Notes under the pieces: model-generated
Databases searched by the model: none
Seen by the model: the letters and a program-made list of their open reading frames with translations, nothing else
Told to the model about the DNA's origin: nothing
Made by a program: the position numbers and the translations under genes
Origin: G965216905 sp965216905
Lineage (GTDB): Bacteria; Actinomycetota; Acidimicrobiia; Spongiisociales; ZC4RG35
Length of the DNA: 64,000 nucleotides
NCBI GenBank assembly: GCA_965216905.1
Contig: OZ244213.1
Coordinates: forward strand, 930,001 to 994,000
Reading direction: 5' to 3'
Part shown: positions 43,859 to 53,274 of the stretch, piece after piece
How positions within the stretch are numbered: the stretch's first letter is position 1
Layout: each line of letters starts with the position of its first letter

Positions 43859-44998
43859 ATGTTCCGCCGTCGGGCTGCGCTGGCCCTGACCCTCGTCATC
43901 CTCGTCCTGGCATCGTCGTTCGATGCGTCTGCGGCGCGCGCCCAGTCGGTCGACGAGGCGGCCCGCCAGGCCGACCAGGCGGCCACGGACGTCGACTCCG
44001 CCTACCAGGTCGTGGCTTCCTCCCTCGCCAATCGCTCAGAGATCGAGTCGAGACTGCTGGCGGCACTCGGACGGTATGCGGAGGCGTCGGCAGCCGTGGA
44101 GGCGGCGACGGTTCGCCTCGACCGACTCCAGTTCCAGGCGGAATCGGCGGCGGACGAGTCCGTCGAGGTGGAGACCGCCCTGCAGGAGCAAGCGGTGTCC
44201 GCCTACATCCATGCGATGTCGGCCGGGACGCAACTCGTCCTGGCCAGCGACTCGGCCGAGAACGCCATGATCACCGAGGAGTTCTTCTCGGCGGGAACGA
44301 GCAACTCGCTGGAGCGGATCGACGCGCTCACCGCTCGCCGGGCGGAACTCGACCGCCTGGCCGTCGAGTACCGGCTGGAGCGCGAGCGGGTCGAACTGCT
44401 GGAACTGCAGCTCGCCAGCGAATCAGAGGAGCTCGAGCGGCTCTTCGAGCAGGCCGATGCCGAGGTGGCCGCGGCCTACCGTCGGGCTCGAGCAGCCGAC
44501 CTGGCCTATCAGCAGGCCCTGACCGCAATCGATCGAGCTCGCGCCGCCGAGGAGCGCCGCCGCCAAGAGGAGACGGCCACGACGACCACCACCCCTGACA
44601 CCGTCACGACCACGACCACCCCTCCTGCCGGCCCGACGACGACCGCACCTCCCACCACCACACCGCCCAACCCACCGCCTCCACCCGGGCCGGCGGTCGA
44701 ACGCTGGCGCCCTCTGGTCTCCACCCATTTTGCAAGCGACCTGGTCGACGACGCGATGCGGATCATCGACTGCGAGTCGAACGGCGATCCCGAAGCGGTC
44801 AATCCGTACAGCAGCGCCTCGGGTCTGTTCCAGTTTCTCCCGAGCACCTGGGCGGTGGCCAGTGTGAAGGCGGGCGTCGGGGATCGGTCGGTGTTCGATG
44901 CGGAGGCCAACATCATCGCCGCGTCATGGCTCGCCGAGTACTACCGGGCTAACCGGGGCAACCCGTGGCTTCCGTGGGCGTGCCGCCACTACCTCTGA
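43859..44998 (+). CDS. Secreted coiled-coil protein with C-terminal lytic transglycosylase domain
   Basis: 379 residues. Signal peptide LALTLVILVLASSFDASAARA; a long coiled coil (about 30-235, as in NlpC/EnvC-type helical regions); a Thr/Pro linker (about 238-275); and an SLT-like domain (about 285-379) with DDAMRIIDCESNGDPEAVNPYSSASGLFQFLPSTW, where the Glu is the expected catalytic acid. Chain start could also be 43823 or 43835. It likely cuts peptidoglycan glycan strands, with the coiled coil spanning the wall or binding division partners. Confidence 0.8.
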   Translation: MFRRRAALALTLVILVLASSFDASAARAQSVDEAARQADQAATDVDSAYQVVASSLANRSEIESRLLAALGRYAEASAAVEAATVRLDRLQFQAESAADESVEVETALQEQAVSAYIHAMSAGTQLVLASDSAENAMITEEFFSAGTSNSLERIDALTARRAELDRLAVEYRLERERVELLELQLASESEELERLFEQADAEVAAAYRRARAADLAYQQALTAIDRARAAEERRRQEETATTTTTPDTVTTTTTPPAGPTTTAPPTTTPPNPPPPPGPAVERWRPLVSTHFASDLVDDAMRIIDCESNGDPEAVNPYSSASGLFQFLPSTWAVASVKAGVGDRSVFDAEANIIAASWLAEYYRANRGNPWLPWACRHYL

Positions 44999-45029
44999 GA
45001 TGACGCCGGCCGGGGGAGGGCCGAGTCCA

Positions 45030-45812
45030 TCATCCAGCCGGGAACAGAAGGAGGCTCTGCGTGGCCTGCCCGACCAGCCCGTTTCGGTCGAACAAGGTGG
45101 CCTCGGTGAAGCCCGTTCCGTCGCCGCTCCAATGGGAGGTGGCTCGCGAGCAGAACCAATCTCCCTCCGGCTCGCGGAAGACCGAAACCGATAGGTCCGG
45201 GTTGATGAACAGAACCCGGTCGAGGTAGTCGTTGTAGGAAATCCCGTTGCCGCAGTCGGCCAGCGGACAGAGGCGCTGGATACCCGATGCGTCTTCTCCG
45301 GCGAGGATGGGAACCGTCCTCATCCACATCGTCGTCGGACCCCCACCGCCGTCCCCACCATCCGGGTCGTAGCGAACCTCGATCGAGTCGGGAAAGGCGG
45401 TCTGGCCATGCGTGGTCGTCGAGATCGGGAACCGGCCTGGGACGGCGCGCTCGAAGTCGGGCACCTCCACGGGCGCGGTGGGAACGTCGAAGCCGTCCAG
45501 TCGGCGGAGATGGAGGGATCGGGCGGTGGCAAAGGTCTGCTCGTCATCCCGCAGCCGGGCCACCGCCCGCAGCGCGGTCCGTCCGCGTCGTTCGATCTCG
45601 GCGTCCACCCGGAAACCGCTCATCGGGATCGGGCGCTCGACGTCGACCCACAGCCGAGCCAGGCGCATCTCGGGCTCGAGACGTTCCAGCGACCGCACCA
45701 TCAGCGATGTCGGAGGGCCGGCGTGACAGGCGTCGACGTCCCACGGCCCCCGGGTCAGGGCGGTGGGCGTGAACCAGCGGCCGTCGCCGGTTGTGAAGTA
45801 GGCGTTGGTCAT
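45030..45812 (-). CDS. Acyl-CoA thioesterase, TesB-like double hotdog fold
   Basis: 260 residues. Opening pattern with WDVDACHAGPPTSLMVRSLE is the TesB/thioesterase-3 family start, followed by RLWVDVERPIPMSGFRVDAE and a C-terminal hotdog with TSHWSGDGTGFTEATLFDRNGLVGQATQSLLL. It probably hydrolyses acyl-CoA thioesters. Gene is divergent from glgX. Confidence 0.8.
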   Translation of the reverse strand: MTNAYFTTGDGRWFTPTALTRGPWDVDACHAGPPTSLMVRSLERLEPEMRLARLWVDVERPIPMSGFRVDAEIERRGRTALRAVARLRDDEQTFATARSLHLRRLDGFDVPTAPVEVPDFERAVPGRFPISTTTHGQTAFPDSIEVRYDPDGGDGGGGPTTMWMRTVPILAGEDASGIQRLCPLADCGNGISYNDYLDRVLFINPDLSVSVFREPEGDWFCSRATSHWSGDGTGFTEATLFDRNGLVGQATQSLLLFPAG

Positions 45813-45936
45813 TCGAGAGAAGCTATCAGCGAGCGGGTCGATCCGCCTTGGTCCGGAAGGACCGGTGGTCGTGCACCGGTCGGTTCGAAGGCTCTGTGCC
45901 GGTGGCCTCGGAGGTCGATCTGCTAGACCGTTGCCG

Positions 45937-47991
45937 ATGCACTCCCCTTCCCGTCTCCGGTTGGGCGCGGTCCTCGGAGCCGGACCCGACGGCCAGTCAG
46001 GCTGCTGGTTCCGAATCGAGTCGTCGGTGGCGACCGCCATCGAGCTCTGCCTGTTCGATCCGGAAGAACGTCAGATCGAAATGGAAGGCCGAGGCGACCG
46101 CTTCGAGCTGTTCGTGCCCGGCATCGGTCCTGGAACCGAATACGGCTATCGCGTCCACGGTCCGTGGGATCCCGGTTCCGGCCAACGGTGCAATCCGGCC
46201 AAGCTGTTGCTGGATCCGGGAGCCAGGCTGATGCGCGGGATGATCGACACGTCTCCGGCGCTCGTCGGCCATCACCACTCGGACGTCGGAGCACCTTCCA
46301 CGGACGACTCGGCGCCCCACACGATGCGTTCGGTGGTCGCCGACTCCGAGTTCGACTGGGAGGGGGTCGACCGGCCCCGAACCCCGCTGTCGGAGAGCAT
46401 CGTCTACGAGACGCACGTGAAGGGGTTCACGGCTGCCCATCCCGAAGTCCCCGAGCCACTCCGGGGGACGTACGCCGGCATGGCGCACCCCGCCGCCGTC
46501 GGCTATCTCGCATCCCTCGGAGTGACGGCGGTGGAGTTGCTCCCCGTCCAACAGTTCGTTCACGACGTGTTCCTGCAGGAGATGGGCAGGCGCAACTACT
46601 GGGGGTACAACACCATCGGGTTCTTCGCCCCCCATGCCGGGTATGCCGCGACCGACGACCCCATCGCCGAGTTCAAAGGGATGGTCAAGGCGCTCCACCG
46701 CGCCGGGTTGGAAGTGATTCTGGACGTCGTCTACAACCACACGGCGGAAGGGAATCACCTCGGCCCGACGCTGTCGTTCCGTGGCTTGGACAACCGCGCC
46801 TACTACCGGCTCGACCGGGACCGGCCGGACGAGTACGTGAACTGGTCCGGGACCGGCAACACCCTCGATTTTGGAAGCCCGACGGTCTTGCGGCTGGTGA
46901 TGGACAGCCTGCGCATGTGGGTCTCGGAGTTCCGGATCGACGGGTTCCGATTCGATCTGGCGTCGATCCTCGGCCGAACCTGGGGACCATTCGATCCGTT
47001 GGGCGGCTTCTTCGGAGCGATCGGCCAGGATCCGGTCTTGGCCGACGTGAAGCTCATCGCCGAGCCGTGGGACATCGGGCCCGGCGGGTACCAGGTCGGC
47101 GCCTACCCCGACGGCTGGAGTGAGTGGAACGACAGGTTCCGCAACACCAGTCGAGACTTCTGGGCGGGACGGCCCGGTTCGCTTTCCGACTTCGCAACGC
47201 GACTGACGGGATCGTCCGACGTCTTCGGGCGGCGGACCCCGGTCGCATCCATCAACCTCGTGACCAGCCACGACGGCTTCACCCTGTCCGATCTGGTCTC
47301 GTACGACCATCGACGCAACGAGGACAACGGCGAGGATGGCCGGGATGGACACCACGACAACCGGTCGTGGAACTCGGGAGCCGAAGGCCCAACCGACGAC
47401 CCGGACGTCCTGACGATCCGCCGGCGGCGGATGCGATCGATGCTGGCCACCCTGCTCCTGTCCCAGGGCGTACCGATGCTCCTCGGAGGCGATGAGCTGG
47501 GCCGCACCCAATCGGGCAACAACAACGCCTACAACCAGGACGGCCCGATCTCGTGGTTCGACTGGAAGAACGCCGACCAGGACTTGATCGAGTTCGTGCG
47601 AACGCTCACCCGGCTCCGGCGCGAACATCCGACATTTCGACGAACCGCGTGGCTGCACGAGCACGCCGCTCCCGACCTCGACCATGTCGGCTGGTTCCGG
47701 CCGGACGGGGAGGAGATGACAGGAGACGATTGGCATGACTCGTCGCGGATGGCCGTCGCCCTCTACCTGCGAGGCGAACCCCTGCATTGTGAGGAGGGAA
47801 GCGTGTCCGACGACGACGTGCTGCTCCTGGCCAACGGCGGTGGATCCGACACCGCCTTCGACCTGCCCGCCGAGCTCGGCGGAACGCCGTGGCGTGTCGT
47901 GCTGGCGAGTTCCGGTGAGCCCGAGAGCACCGGACCCGGACCGATCGCCGTGTCGGCGTACGGTTTCGTGCTGCTGGCGGCTACGCCCTGA
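45937..47991 (+). CDS. glgX: Glycogen debranching enzyme
   Basis: 684 residues. N-terminal E-set domain (about 1-115), then a GH13 barrel with LLPVQQF, DVVYNHTAEGNH, FRIDGFRFDLASIL (catalytic nucleophile Asp), KLIAEPWDIG (acid Glu) and VTSHDGFTLSDL (third Asp). C-terminal beta domain ends SAYGFVLLAATP. It hydrolyses alpha-1,6 bonds in limit dextrins during glycogen use. The start ATG 45937 gives the family's usual length. Its 3' end overlaps the oppositely oriented glgC gene by 11 bases. Confidence 0.93.
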   Translation: MHSPSRLRLGAVLGAGPDGQSGCWFRIESSVATAIELCLFDPEERQIEMEGRGDRFELFVPGIGPGTEYGYRVHGPWDPGSGQRCNPAKLLLDPGARLMRGMIDTSPALVGHHHSDVGAPSTDDSAPHTMRSVVADSEFDWEGVDRPRTPLSESIVYETHVKGFTAAHPEVPEPLRGTYAGMAHPAAVGYLASLGVTAVELLPVQQFVHDVFLQEMGRRNYWGYNTIGFFAPHAGYAATDDPIAEFKGMVKALHRAGLEVILDVVYNHTAEGNHLGPTLSFRGLDNRAYYRLDRDRPDEYVNWSGTGNTLDFGSPTVLRLVMDSLRMWVSEFRIDGFRFDLASILGRTWGPFDPLGGFFGAIGQDPVLADVKLIAEPWDIGPGGYQVGAYPDGWSEWNDRFRNTSRDFWAGRPGSLSDFATRLTGSSDVFGRRTPVASINLVTSHDGFTLSDLVSYDHRRNEDNGEDGRDGHHDNRSWNSGAEGPTDDPDVLTIRRRRMRSMLATLLLSQGVPMLLGGDELGRTQSGNNNAYNQDGPISWFDWKNADQDLIEFVRTLTRLRREHPTFRRTAWLHEHAAPDLDHVGWFRPDGEEMTGDDWHDSSRMAVALYLRGEPLHCEEGSVSDDDVLLLANGGGSDTAFDLPAELGGTPWRVVLASSGEPESTGPGPIAVSAYGFVLLAATP

Positions 47992-49261
47992 TCTCGTCGG
48001 GAACGACGGCCGGCGCATCCACCGTGACGATCTGGCGTTTGGCCACCGCCACCACGCCGCCGTCGGAGATCTCGAAACCGCGTGCGGCGTCGAGTTCGGC
48101 GTCGACACCCAACGTTGCGTTCGCCGGGACCTCCACGCCCTTGTCGACGATCGCATTCTTGATGTGGGCGTTCTCCCCCACCACGACATCCTCCATGAGG
48201 ATCGAATTCTCCACCACCGCTCCCGGCTCGAGCCGAACCCACGGCGACAGAACCGAGTCGTGGACGTACGCTCCCGAGATCACGACGCCGTTGGACAGGA
48301 TCGAGTCACTCAGCTGACCGGCGCCGTGCTGGCTCACCCCGACGATCTTGGCCGGCGGAGCCGTGACCGATGACGTGTAGATCGGCCACTGCTTGTTGTA
48401 GAGGCTGAAGATGGGATTCACCGACACCATGTCCATGTGCGTCTCGAAGTACGAGTCGAGCGTCCCCACGTCACGCCAGTAGGCCTTCTCCCGGTCCGAG
48501 ACGCCGGGGACGTCGTTCTCGGTGAAGTCGTACACATGGGCAACGCCGGCGTCGACCAGGGCCGGGATCAGGTCCCCGCCGACGTCATGCCCGGAATCGT
48601 CGCTCATCGAATCCTGTCGCACCAGGTCGATCAGGACGTCGGTGTCGAAGACGTAGTTCCCCATCGAGACCAGCGTCATCGTCGGGTCGTCGGGCGCCGG
48701 CTTGGGATCGGCCGGCTTCTCGCGGAAGGCCTGGATCAGGTTGGAGTCCCCGATCTCGATGACGCCGAAGGCGGAAGCCTCCTCGACGGGCACCCGAATG
48801 GCCGCCACCGTGGCACCGGCGCCGGACTCGATGTGACGCTCCAGCATCTGGCGGGGATCCATCCGATAGATGTGGTCGGCACCGAACACGAAGATGTGCT
48901 TCGGCTCCTCGTCGTCGATGATGTTGATGTTCTGGAGGAGCGCATCTGCGGACCCGGTGAACCACCGCTTCCCCATGCGCATCTGCGCCGGCACCGACGT
49001 CACGTAGTTGCCCAGCAGGGTCGACATCCGCCACGTTCGCGACAGGTGGACATTGAGACTGTGGCTCTTGTACTGGGTGAGGACCACGACTTTGCGATAC
49101 CCCCCGTTGACGAGATTCGAGAGCGCGAAGTCGATGAGGCGATAGTGGCCGCCGAACGGAACCGCCGGCTTGGCGCGGTCGCGGGTGAGCGGCATGAGAC
49201 GCTTCCCTTCACCTCCGGCCAGCACCATGCAGAGAACGTCGCGGGGCGACGGAAGAGACAC
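47981..49261 (-). CDS. glgC: Glucose-1-phosphate adenylyltransferase (ADP-glucose pyrophosphorylase)
   Basis: 426 residues. MVLAGGEGKRLMPLTRDRAKPAVPFGG is the nucleotide-binding start; TGSADALLQ, FVFGADHIYRMD, and FREKP belong to the sugar-nucleotide fold; the last third is a left-handed beta-helix (SDSILSNGVVISGAYVHDSVL). It makes ADP-glucose from glucose-1-P and ATP, the first step of glycogen synthesis. It is transcribed toward glgX and away from glgB across the repeats. Confidence 0.95.
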   Translation of the reverse strand: MSLPSPRDVLCMVLAGGEGKRLMPLTRDRAKPAVPFGGHYRLIDFALSNLVNGGYRKVVVLTQYKSHSLNVHLSRTWRMSTLLGNYVTSVPAQMRMGKRWFTGSADALLQNINIIDDEEPKHIFVFGADHIYRMDPRQMLERHIESGAGATVAAIRVPVEEASAFGVIEIGDSNLIQAFREKPADPKPAPDDPTMTLVSMGNYVFDTDVLIDLVRQDSMSDDSGHDVGGDLIPALVDAGVAHVYDFTENDVPGVSDREKAYWRDVGTLDSYFETHMDMVSVNPIFSLYNKQWPIYTSSVTAPPAKIVGVSQHGAGQLSDSILSNGVVISGAYVHDSVLSPWVRLEPGAVVENSILMEDVVVGENAHIKNAIVDKGVEVPANATLGVDAELDAARGFEISDGGVVAVAKRQIVTVDAPAVVPDEIRA

Positions 49262-49340
49262 ACTCGGCTCCTATCTCGCGGTCACCCGTGAACCTAGCCG
49301 CGTCGCGGCAAGCAGTACGCAGGAGGCAGTACGCAATAGG

Positions 49341-49424
49341 CGACAAGCGACGAGCAACAAGCAAGAAGCGACGAGAGGCCGCGGACGGGCTCCGGGCTCA
49401 CGGACTCCGAGCTGCGGGCTCTGG
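49341..49424. repeat. Left copy of purine-rich/CGGGCTC direct repeat
   Basis: An 84-base stretch of GACAAGC/GCAAGAAGC-type phrases ending in GGACGGGCTCCGGGCTCACGG. It lies between glgC and the S-layer-like gene, directly at the latter's 3' end. A related pair is at 50264-50406 in the same orientation. Nothing else in the gap is recognised. Confidence 0.75.
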
Positions 49425-49425
49425 G

Positions 49426-50175
49426 TCACGAGGCGAGGTTCAGGTCCACCGAACCGACATCCGACTGAATGGCGTTGAGGTGCGCGTTCAAGATGTCCAC
49501 ACCTCCCCCGGTGACCGTCGCACAGAGGGTGAGCAGTGTGTCTTTGGTCAACTCCACCGCAACCGAAGACATGACGGTCAGGTATTGGCCGGGGCCGAAC
49601 CCCTGGCCCGCATGACTGCCCGGCACGACCACATCGGGGTCGTCGAGTGAGGCCAGCGTGCAATCGGTGTCGTCGATTTGGAGCCACGGGCCCGTCGTGC
49701 CGGCCATTCGGTCATTGTTCTTGGCGTGGTATCCGAAATCGACCAGCGCGTACTTCCCGTGATCGATTGACAGGTCGAGTGTCGTGATCGCCATCTGTTC
49801 ATTGGCGGCGAGAGGGATGGAGGACGTTGCCGGAAACCCTGAGCTGATGCGGCTCTCGCTGATCGCCGGTCGAAGTTCCAGCGCCGTCCGACCACCGACG
49901 GACGCCGCGTCGACGACCCGATTCTCGGCGAGCCGACGCATGAACGCCGCCATTTGCTCCCTTGTCACGGGTTCGTTCGGACAGAACGCGTCGTTGTCGG
50001 GCGGATTGCACCCAAGGGTGACTCCCGCTTGGGCGAGCCAGGTGATGTCGTCGTGGAAGACGTTGCTGTCGGGGACATCGACGAACCGATCAATCGCCCA
50101 GACGGTGGCCGGAGTGATGAGAAGAGCGGTCAGTCCGACGGCGATGACAAGTGTGCGTAGGGAAATGTGTCGCAT
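49426..50175 (-). CDS. Secreted protein with one SLH-like repeat
   Basis: 249 residues. Signal peptide (LVIAVGLTALLITPATVWA), one SLH-like repeat at about 30-90 (FHDDITWLAQAGVTLGCNPP, DNDAFCPNEPVTREQMAAFMRR), then a beta-rich C-terminal domain of about 150 residues without recognised family. The gene sits in the middle of the glycogen gene cluster but its role is probably in the cell surface. Direct repeats flank it on both sides, so the gene may have been inserted as a cassette. Confidence 0.75.
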   Translation of the reverse strand: MRHISLRTLVIAVGLTALLITPATVWAIDRFVDVPDSNVFHDDITWLAQAGVTLGCNPPDNDAFCPNEPVTREQMAAFMRRLAENRVVDAASVGGRTALELRPAISESRISSGFPATSSIPLAANEQMAITTLDLSIDHGKYALVDFGYHAKNNDRMAGTTGPWLQIDDTDCTLASLDDPDVVVPGSHAGQGFGPGQYLTVMSSVAVELTKDTLLTLCATVTGGGVDILNAHLNAIQSDVGSVDLNLAS

Positions 50176-50263
50176 GAGCAGAACCCTCTCGATCTCCAAG
50201 GTCCCCCTGGACCGACCGGCTATGCGAAGCAGAGCAGCGGCGGATGTCGCTGATACCTCGAGA

Positions 50264-50406
50264 GCGACAAGCAGCGAGCAAGCAAGAAGCGGAGAGGGGC
50301 CGAGGACGGGCTCCGGGCTCCGGACTTCGGGCGACAAGCAAGAAGCAACAAGCAAGACGTGGCGGGGGGCCGGGCTTCGGGCTCACGGGGCTCCGGACTG
50401 CGGGCC
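50264..50406. repeat. Right tandem copies of purine-rich/CGGGCTC direct repeat
   Basis: Two head-to-tail imperfect copies (about 50264-50335 and 50331-50406) of the repeat seen at 49341-49424: GCGACAAGC, AGCAAGAAGC, GGACGGGCTCCGGGCTC. They lie between the start of the S-layer-like gene and the stop of glgB. No genes or structured RNA recognised. Confidence 0.75.
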
Positions 50407-50412
50407 CCGAAC

Positions 50413-52290
50413 TCAGTCGGCTTTCTCCGAGGATTCCCTCGGTGCCAGGAAAGTGGCCGACATGGCAGGCACGTCGAAGAGCAAGGAATCGGACATGCCC
50501 TGCAGTGGCGCGGCTTCGGTGTCGAGCCGGGTCGGGGACAGTCCGCTCCCGCCGTACCGCACCTCATCGCTGCACGCCAGCGTCTCCCAGGTACCCGCCT
50601 GGGGCACCCCGACGCGGTAGTCCCTCCATACCTCCGGCGTGAAGTTGATGACCGCCAGGACCGGCCGGTGCCCCTCGGCCGAGCGCAGAAACGCCAGCGT
50701 CGACCGGGAGGCATCGTCGGCTTCGATCCATTGGAACCCGGCCGAGTCCGTATCGCCCCGATGCATGGCCGGTTCGGTTCGGTACAACGCGTTGAGCGCC
50801 GACACCCACTCCATGGTCCCCCGGTGCAGCGGGTACTGCAGCAGACCGAAGGGGAGGTCGCCACCGTGGTTCCACTCGAAGGGATCGCCGATCTCGCTCC
50901 CCATGAAGATCAGCTTCTTCCCGGGTAACGCCCACTGGTAGCCGAACAGGGCGCGCAACCCGGCGAAGCGGCGCCATTCGTCTCCGGGCATCTTCCCGAG
51001 CAGGGAGCGCTTGCCGTGTACGACCTCGTCGTGCGAGAGCGCCAGCACGTAGTTCTCACTGAAGGCGTACAAGCCCCGAAACGTGAGCATCCGGTGGTTG
51101 TCGGGGAACGAGCGATAGATGGGATCGAGCCCCGCGTACCGAAGGGTGTCGTTCATCCACCCCATGTCCCATTTGAGCCCGAACCCCAACCCCCCGACAT
51201 CGGTGGGCCTGGTCACCGATGGCCACGCCGTCGACTCCTCGGCGATCATGAGAATGCCAGGGAACGATCCGTACACCGAGGCGTTCAACTGCTTCAGGAA
51301 CTCCACCGCCTCCAAGTTCTCGCGGCCACCGAACCGATTCGGTATCCACTCGCCGTCCCGGCGTGAGTAGTCGAGGTACAGCATCGAGGCCACGGCGTCG
51401 ACACGGATGCCGTCGACGTGATACCGCTCGAACCACATATGGGCGGATGAGATGAGGAACGATCGCACCTCCGGCCGGCCGTAGTTGAAGATGTAGGACC
51501 CCCAATCGGGGTGGAATCCCTGCCGGGGGTCGGCGTGCTCGTAGAGGTGGGTGCCGTCGAACCACGCGAGACCGTGGCCGTCGACGGCGAAATGTGAAGG
51601 AACCCAATCGAGGATCACCCCGATCCCGCGACCGTGCAGGATGTCGACGAAGGCCATGAAGTCCTCGGGAGTGCCGAACCGCGATGTCGGTGCGAAGTAG
51701 CCGAGGCTCTGATATCCCCACGACCCATCGAAGGGATACTCCATGATCGGGAGCAGCTCGACGTGGGTGAATCCGGTCCGTTCCAGGTGATCGGCCAGCC
51801 CGACCGCGATGTCCCGGTAATTCATACTGTGCTGACGTGACCATGAGCCGAGGTGGCACTCGTAGATCGAGATCGGCGCGGTCATCGCATTGCGCTCGGC
51901 CCGGCCGGCCATCCACTCGTCATCCGACCACTCGTGGGAGGCGTCCCAGATGACCGAAGCCGTTCCCGGCGGAGTCTCGGCGTGTCGCGCCAATGGGTCC
52001 GCCTTCTCCAACCGCCCGTGGCCGGTGTCGACGGCGTATTTGTACCGCTGGCCTTGGCGGGCGCCCTCGACCCGGACCGACCAGACGCCTGAAGGCGAGC
52101 CCTCCATGGGAGTCGCTGCGGTGTCCCAGGCATTGAAATCGCCGATCACGGCAACGCCCTTGGCGTTGGGGGCCCACACCCGAAAGTCCGTTCCCGCCCC
52201 GTCCGGATGGGAACCGAGGACGGCGTAGAGGGACGTGTGAGTTCCGGCGTTCAGGAGCCAGGCATCGTCGGCGGTGAAGGCGGTCGGCAT
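50413..52290 (-). CDS. glgB: 1,4-alpha-glucan branching enzyme
   Basis: 625 residues, the short-N-terminus class: one E-set domain (about 15-110), then GH13 with ELLPIMEYPFDGSWGYQ, DWVPSHFAVD, HVDGIRVDAVASMLY (nucleophile Asp), MIAEESTAWP (acid Glu), and LALSHDEVVHGKRSL (third Asp). It forms alpha-1,6 branches by chain transfer in glycogen. Its natural partner glgC lies 1.15 kb downstream, beyond the inserted S-layer-like gene. Confidence 0.95.
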   Translation of the reverse strand: MPTAFTADDAWLLNAGTHTSLYAVLGSHPDGAGTDFRVWAPNAKGVAVIGDFNAWDTAATPMEGSPSGVWSVRVEGARQGQRYKYAVDTGHGRLEKADPLARHAETPPGTASVIWDASHEWSDDEWMAGRAERNAMTAPISIYECHLGSWSRQHSMNYRDIAVGLADHLERTGFTHVELLPIMEYPFDGSWGYQSLGYFAPTSRFGTPEDFMAFVDILHGRGIGVILDWVPSHFAVDGHGLAWFDGTHLYEHADPRQGFHPDWGSYIFNYGRPEVRSFLISSAHMWFERYHVDGIRVDAVASMLYLDYSRRDGEWIPNRFGGRENLEAVEFLKQLNASVYGSFPGILMIAEESTAWPSVTRPTDVGGLGFGLKWDMGWMNDTLRYAGLDPIYRSFPDNHRMLTFRGLYAFSENYVLALSHDEVVHGKRSLLGKMPGDEWRRFAGLRALFGYQWALPGKKLIFMGSEIGDPFEWNHGGDLPFGLLQYPLHRGTMEWVSALNALYRTEPAMHRGDTDSAGFQWIEADDASRSTLAFLRSAEGHRPVLAVINFTPEVWRDYRVGVPQAGTWETLACSDEVRYGGSGLSPTRLDTEAAPLQGMSDSLLFDVPAMSATFLAPRESSEKAD

Positions 52291-52300
52291 GAACCGCAGA

Positions 52301-53188
52301 CTATTCGGCGCCGCCGGCGGGTGGTTCGTTGCCCACCCGAGAAAGGACCCACCACCCGGCCGCCAGCGGAAGGGTCTGGCCGATCACGAGGGCGGCGGCG
52401 ATGGCGATGATCACCCACTGCACCGCACCGGATTGGGATGTGAGCCGATCGGCCACCCCACCGGTCAGCGATCGCGCTTCGGCGGCGGTCGCCTGGTACT
52501 CCTCGATCAACATCCGCGACTCGTCGAGCCCGTCCCGGATGTCTCCGACATCGGCGGCGATCGTCCGGCTCTGGCCGGCGAACTCGCCGACTCGGCGGCC
52601 GATGTCCTCCAACCCGGGTCGCTGGTCGCGCAGGTCCTCGGGGATCGTTGCCAACCGGTCGTCCAGTTCGATGAGGGCCTCGTCGAGCGGTGCATCGGGG
52701 TCGTAATCCACACCGACGAATCGCAGCGCTCGCATGGTGGTGTCGATCACTCCGGCGGTCCGGATCAGTTGCGGCATGGTGTCCCGCACCGCATCCAGGC
52801 TGGCAGGAACCTCGTCGGTCAAGAGCGACGTCAGCTCGTCGGTCACCCCCGTCATGCGATCCAGCGTGATCGAGGCGTCGGCCACCGACACCTGGACCGT
52901 GTCGAGTCCCTCGGCCACTTCCACAAACGTGTCATCGAGGATCCGACCTGTCTCGTCCACGGCTTCGAAGACGGTCTCGGAGAGTCTGAGGGCATCCACC
53001 GATGCGGCGGTTGCCCGGCTCACGAACGAGATCGCCAACCCGGCTCCGACCACCGCAGCCACGATGCCGAGCACCGCGCCTCCCAGCCACAGGAGACCCA
53101 ACCATCGGGGGACCACCGGGATGAATCCGACGCCGACGGGCGATGGTCCGTCGGGTGACGTGATTGGATCGGTTCGGCGCTCCTGCAT
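52301..53188 (-). CDS. Membrane protein with long coiled coil between two TM helices
   Basis: 295 residues from ATG 53188 (53215 is an alternative). TM1 near 30-55 (LGLLWLGGAVLGIVAAVVGAGLAI), a long helical stretch (about 60-250) with heptad-like Leu/Val and many Asp/Glu, TM2 near 260-285 (WVIIAIAAALVIGQTLPLAAG). The topology is that of methyl-accepting-like or tether proteins, but no HAMP or signalling domain is seen. No function recognised. Confidence 0.55.
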   Translation of the reverse strand: MQERRTDPITSPDGPSPVGVGFIPVVPRWLGLLWLGGAVLGIVAAVVGAGLAISFVSRATAASVDALRLSETVFEAVDETGRILDDTFVEVAEGLDTVQVSVADASITLDRMTGVTDELTSLLTDEVPASLDAVRDTMPQLIRTAGVIDTTMRALRFVGVDYDPDAPLDEALIELDDRLATIPEDLRDQRPGLEDIGRRVGEFAGQSRTIAADVGDIRDGLDESRMLIEEYQATAAEARSLTGGVADRLTSQSGAVQWVIIAIAAALVIGQTLPLAAGWWVLSRVGNEPPAGGAE

Positions 53189-53274
53189 GCCCGACGAGGC
53201 TACCGACCGGCTCAAACGGCTGCGTCACCGGACTCCGACCAGGGCCGGCGTCTACTCGGCCCAGCCGGAGCGAA

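Noticed and set aside
45997..48189. Very long minus-strand open frame opposite glgX
   Set aside because: It mirrors the GC3 bias of glgX and glgC; no domain or start signal. Many similar antisense frames exist in the window.
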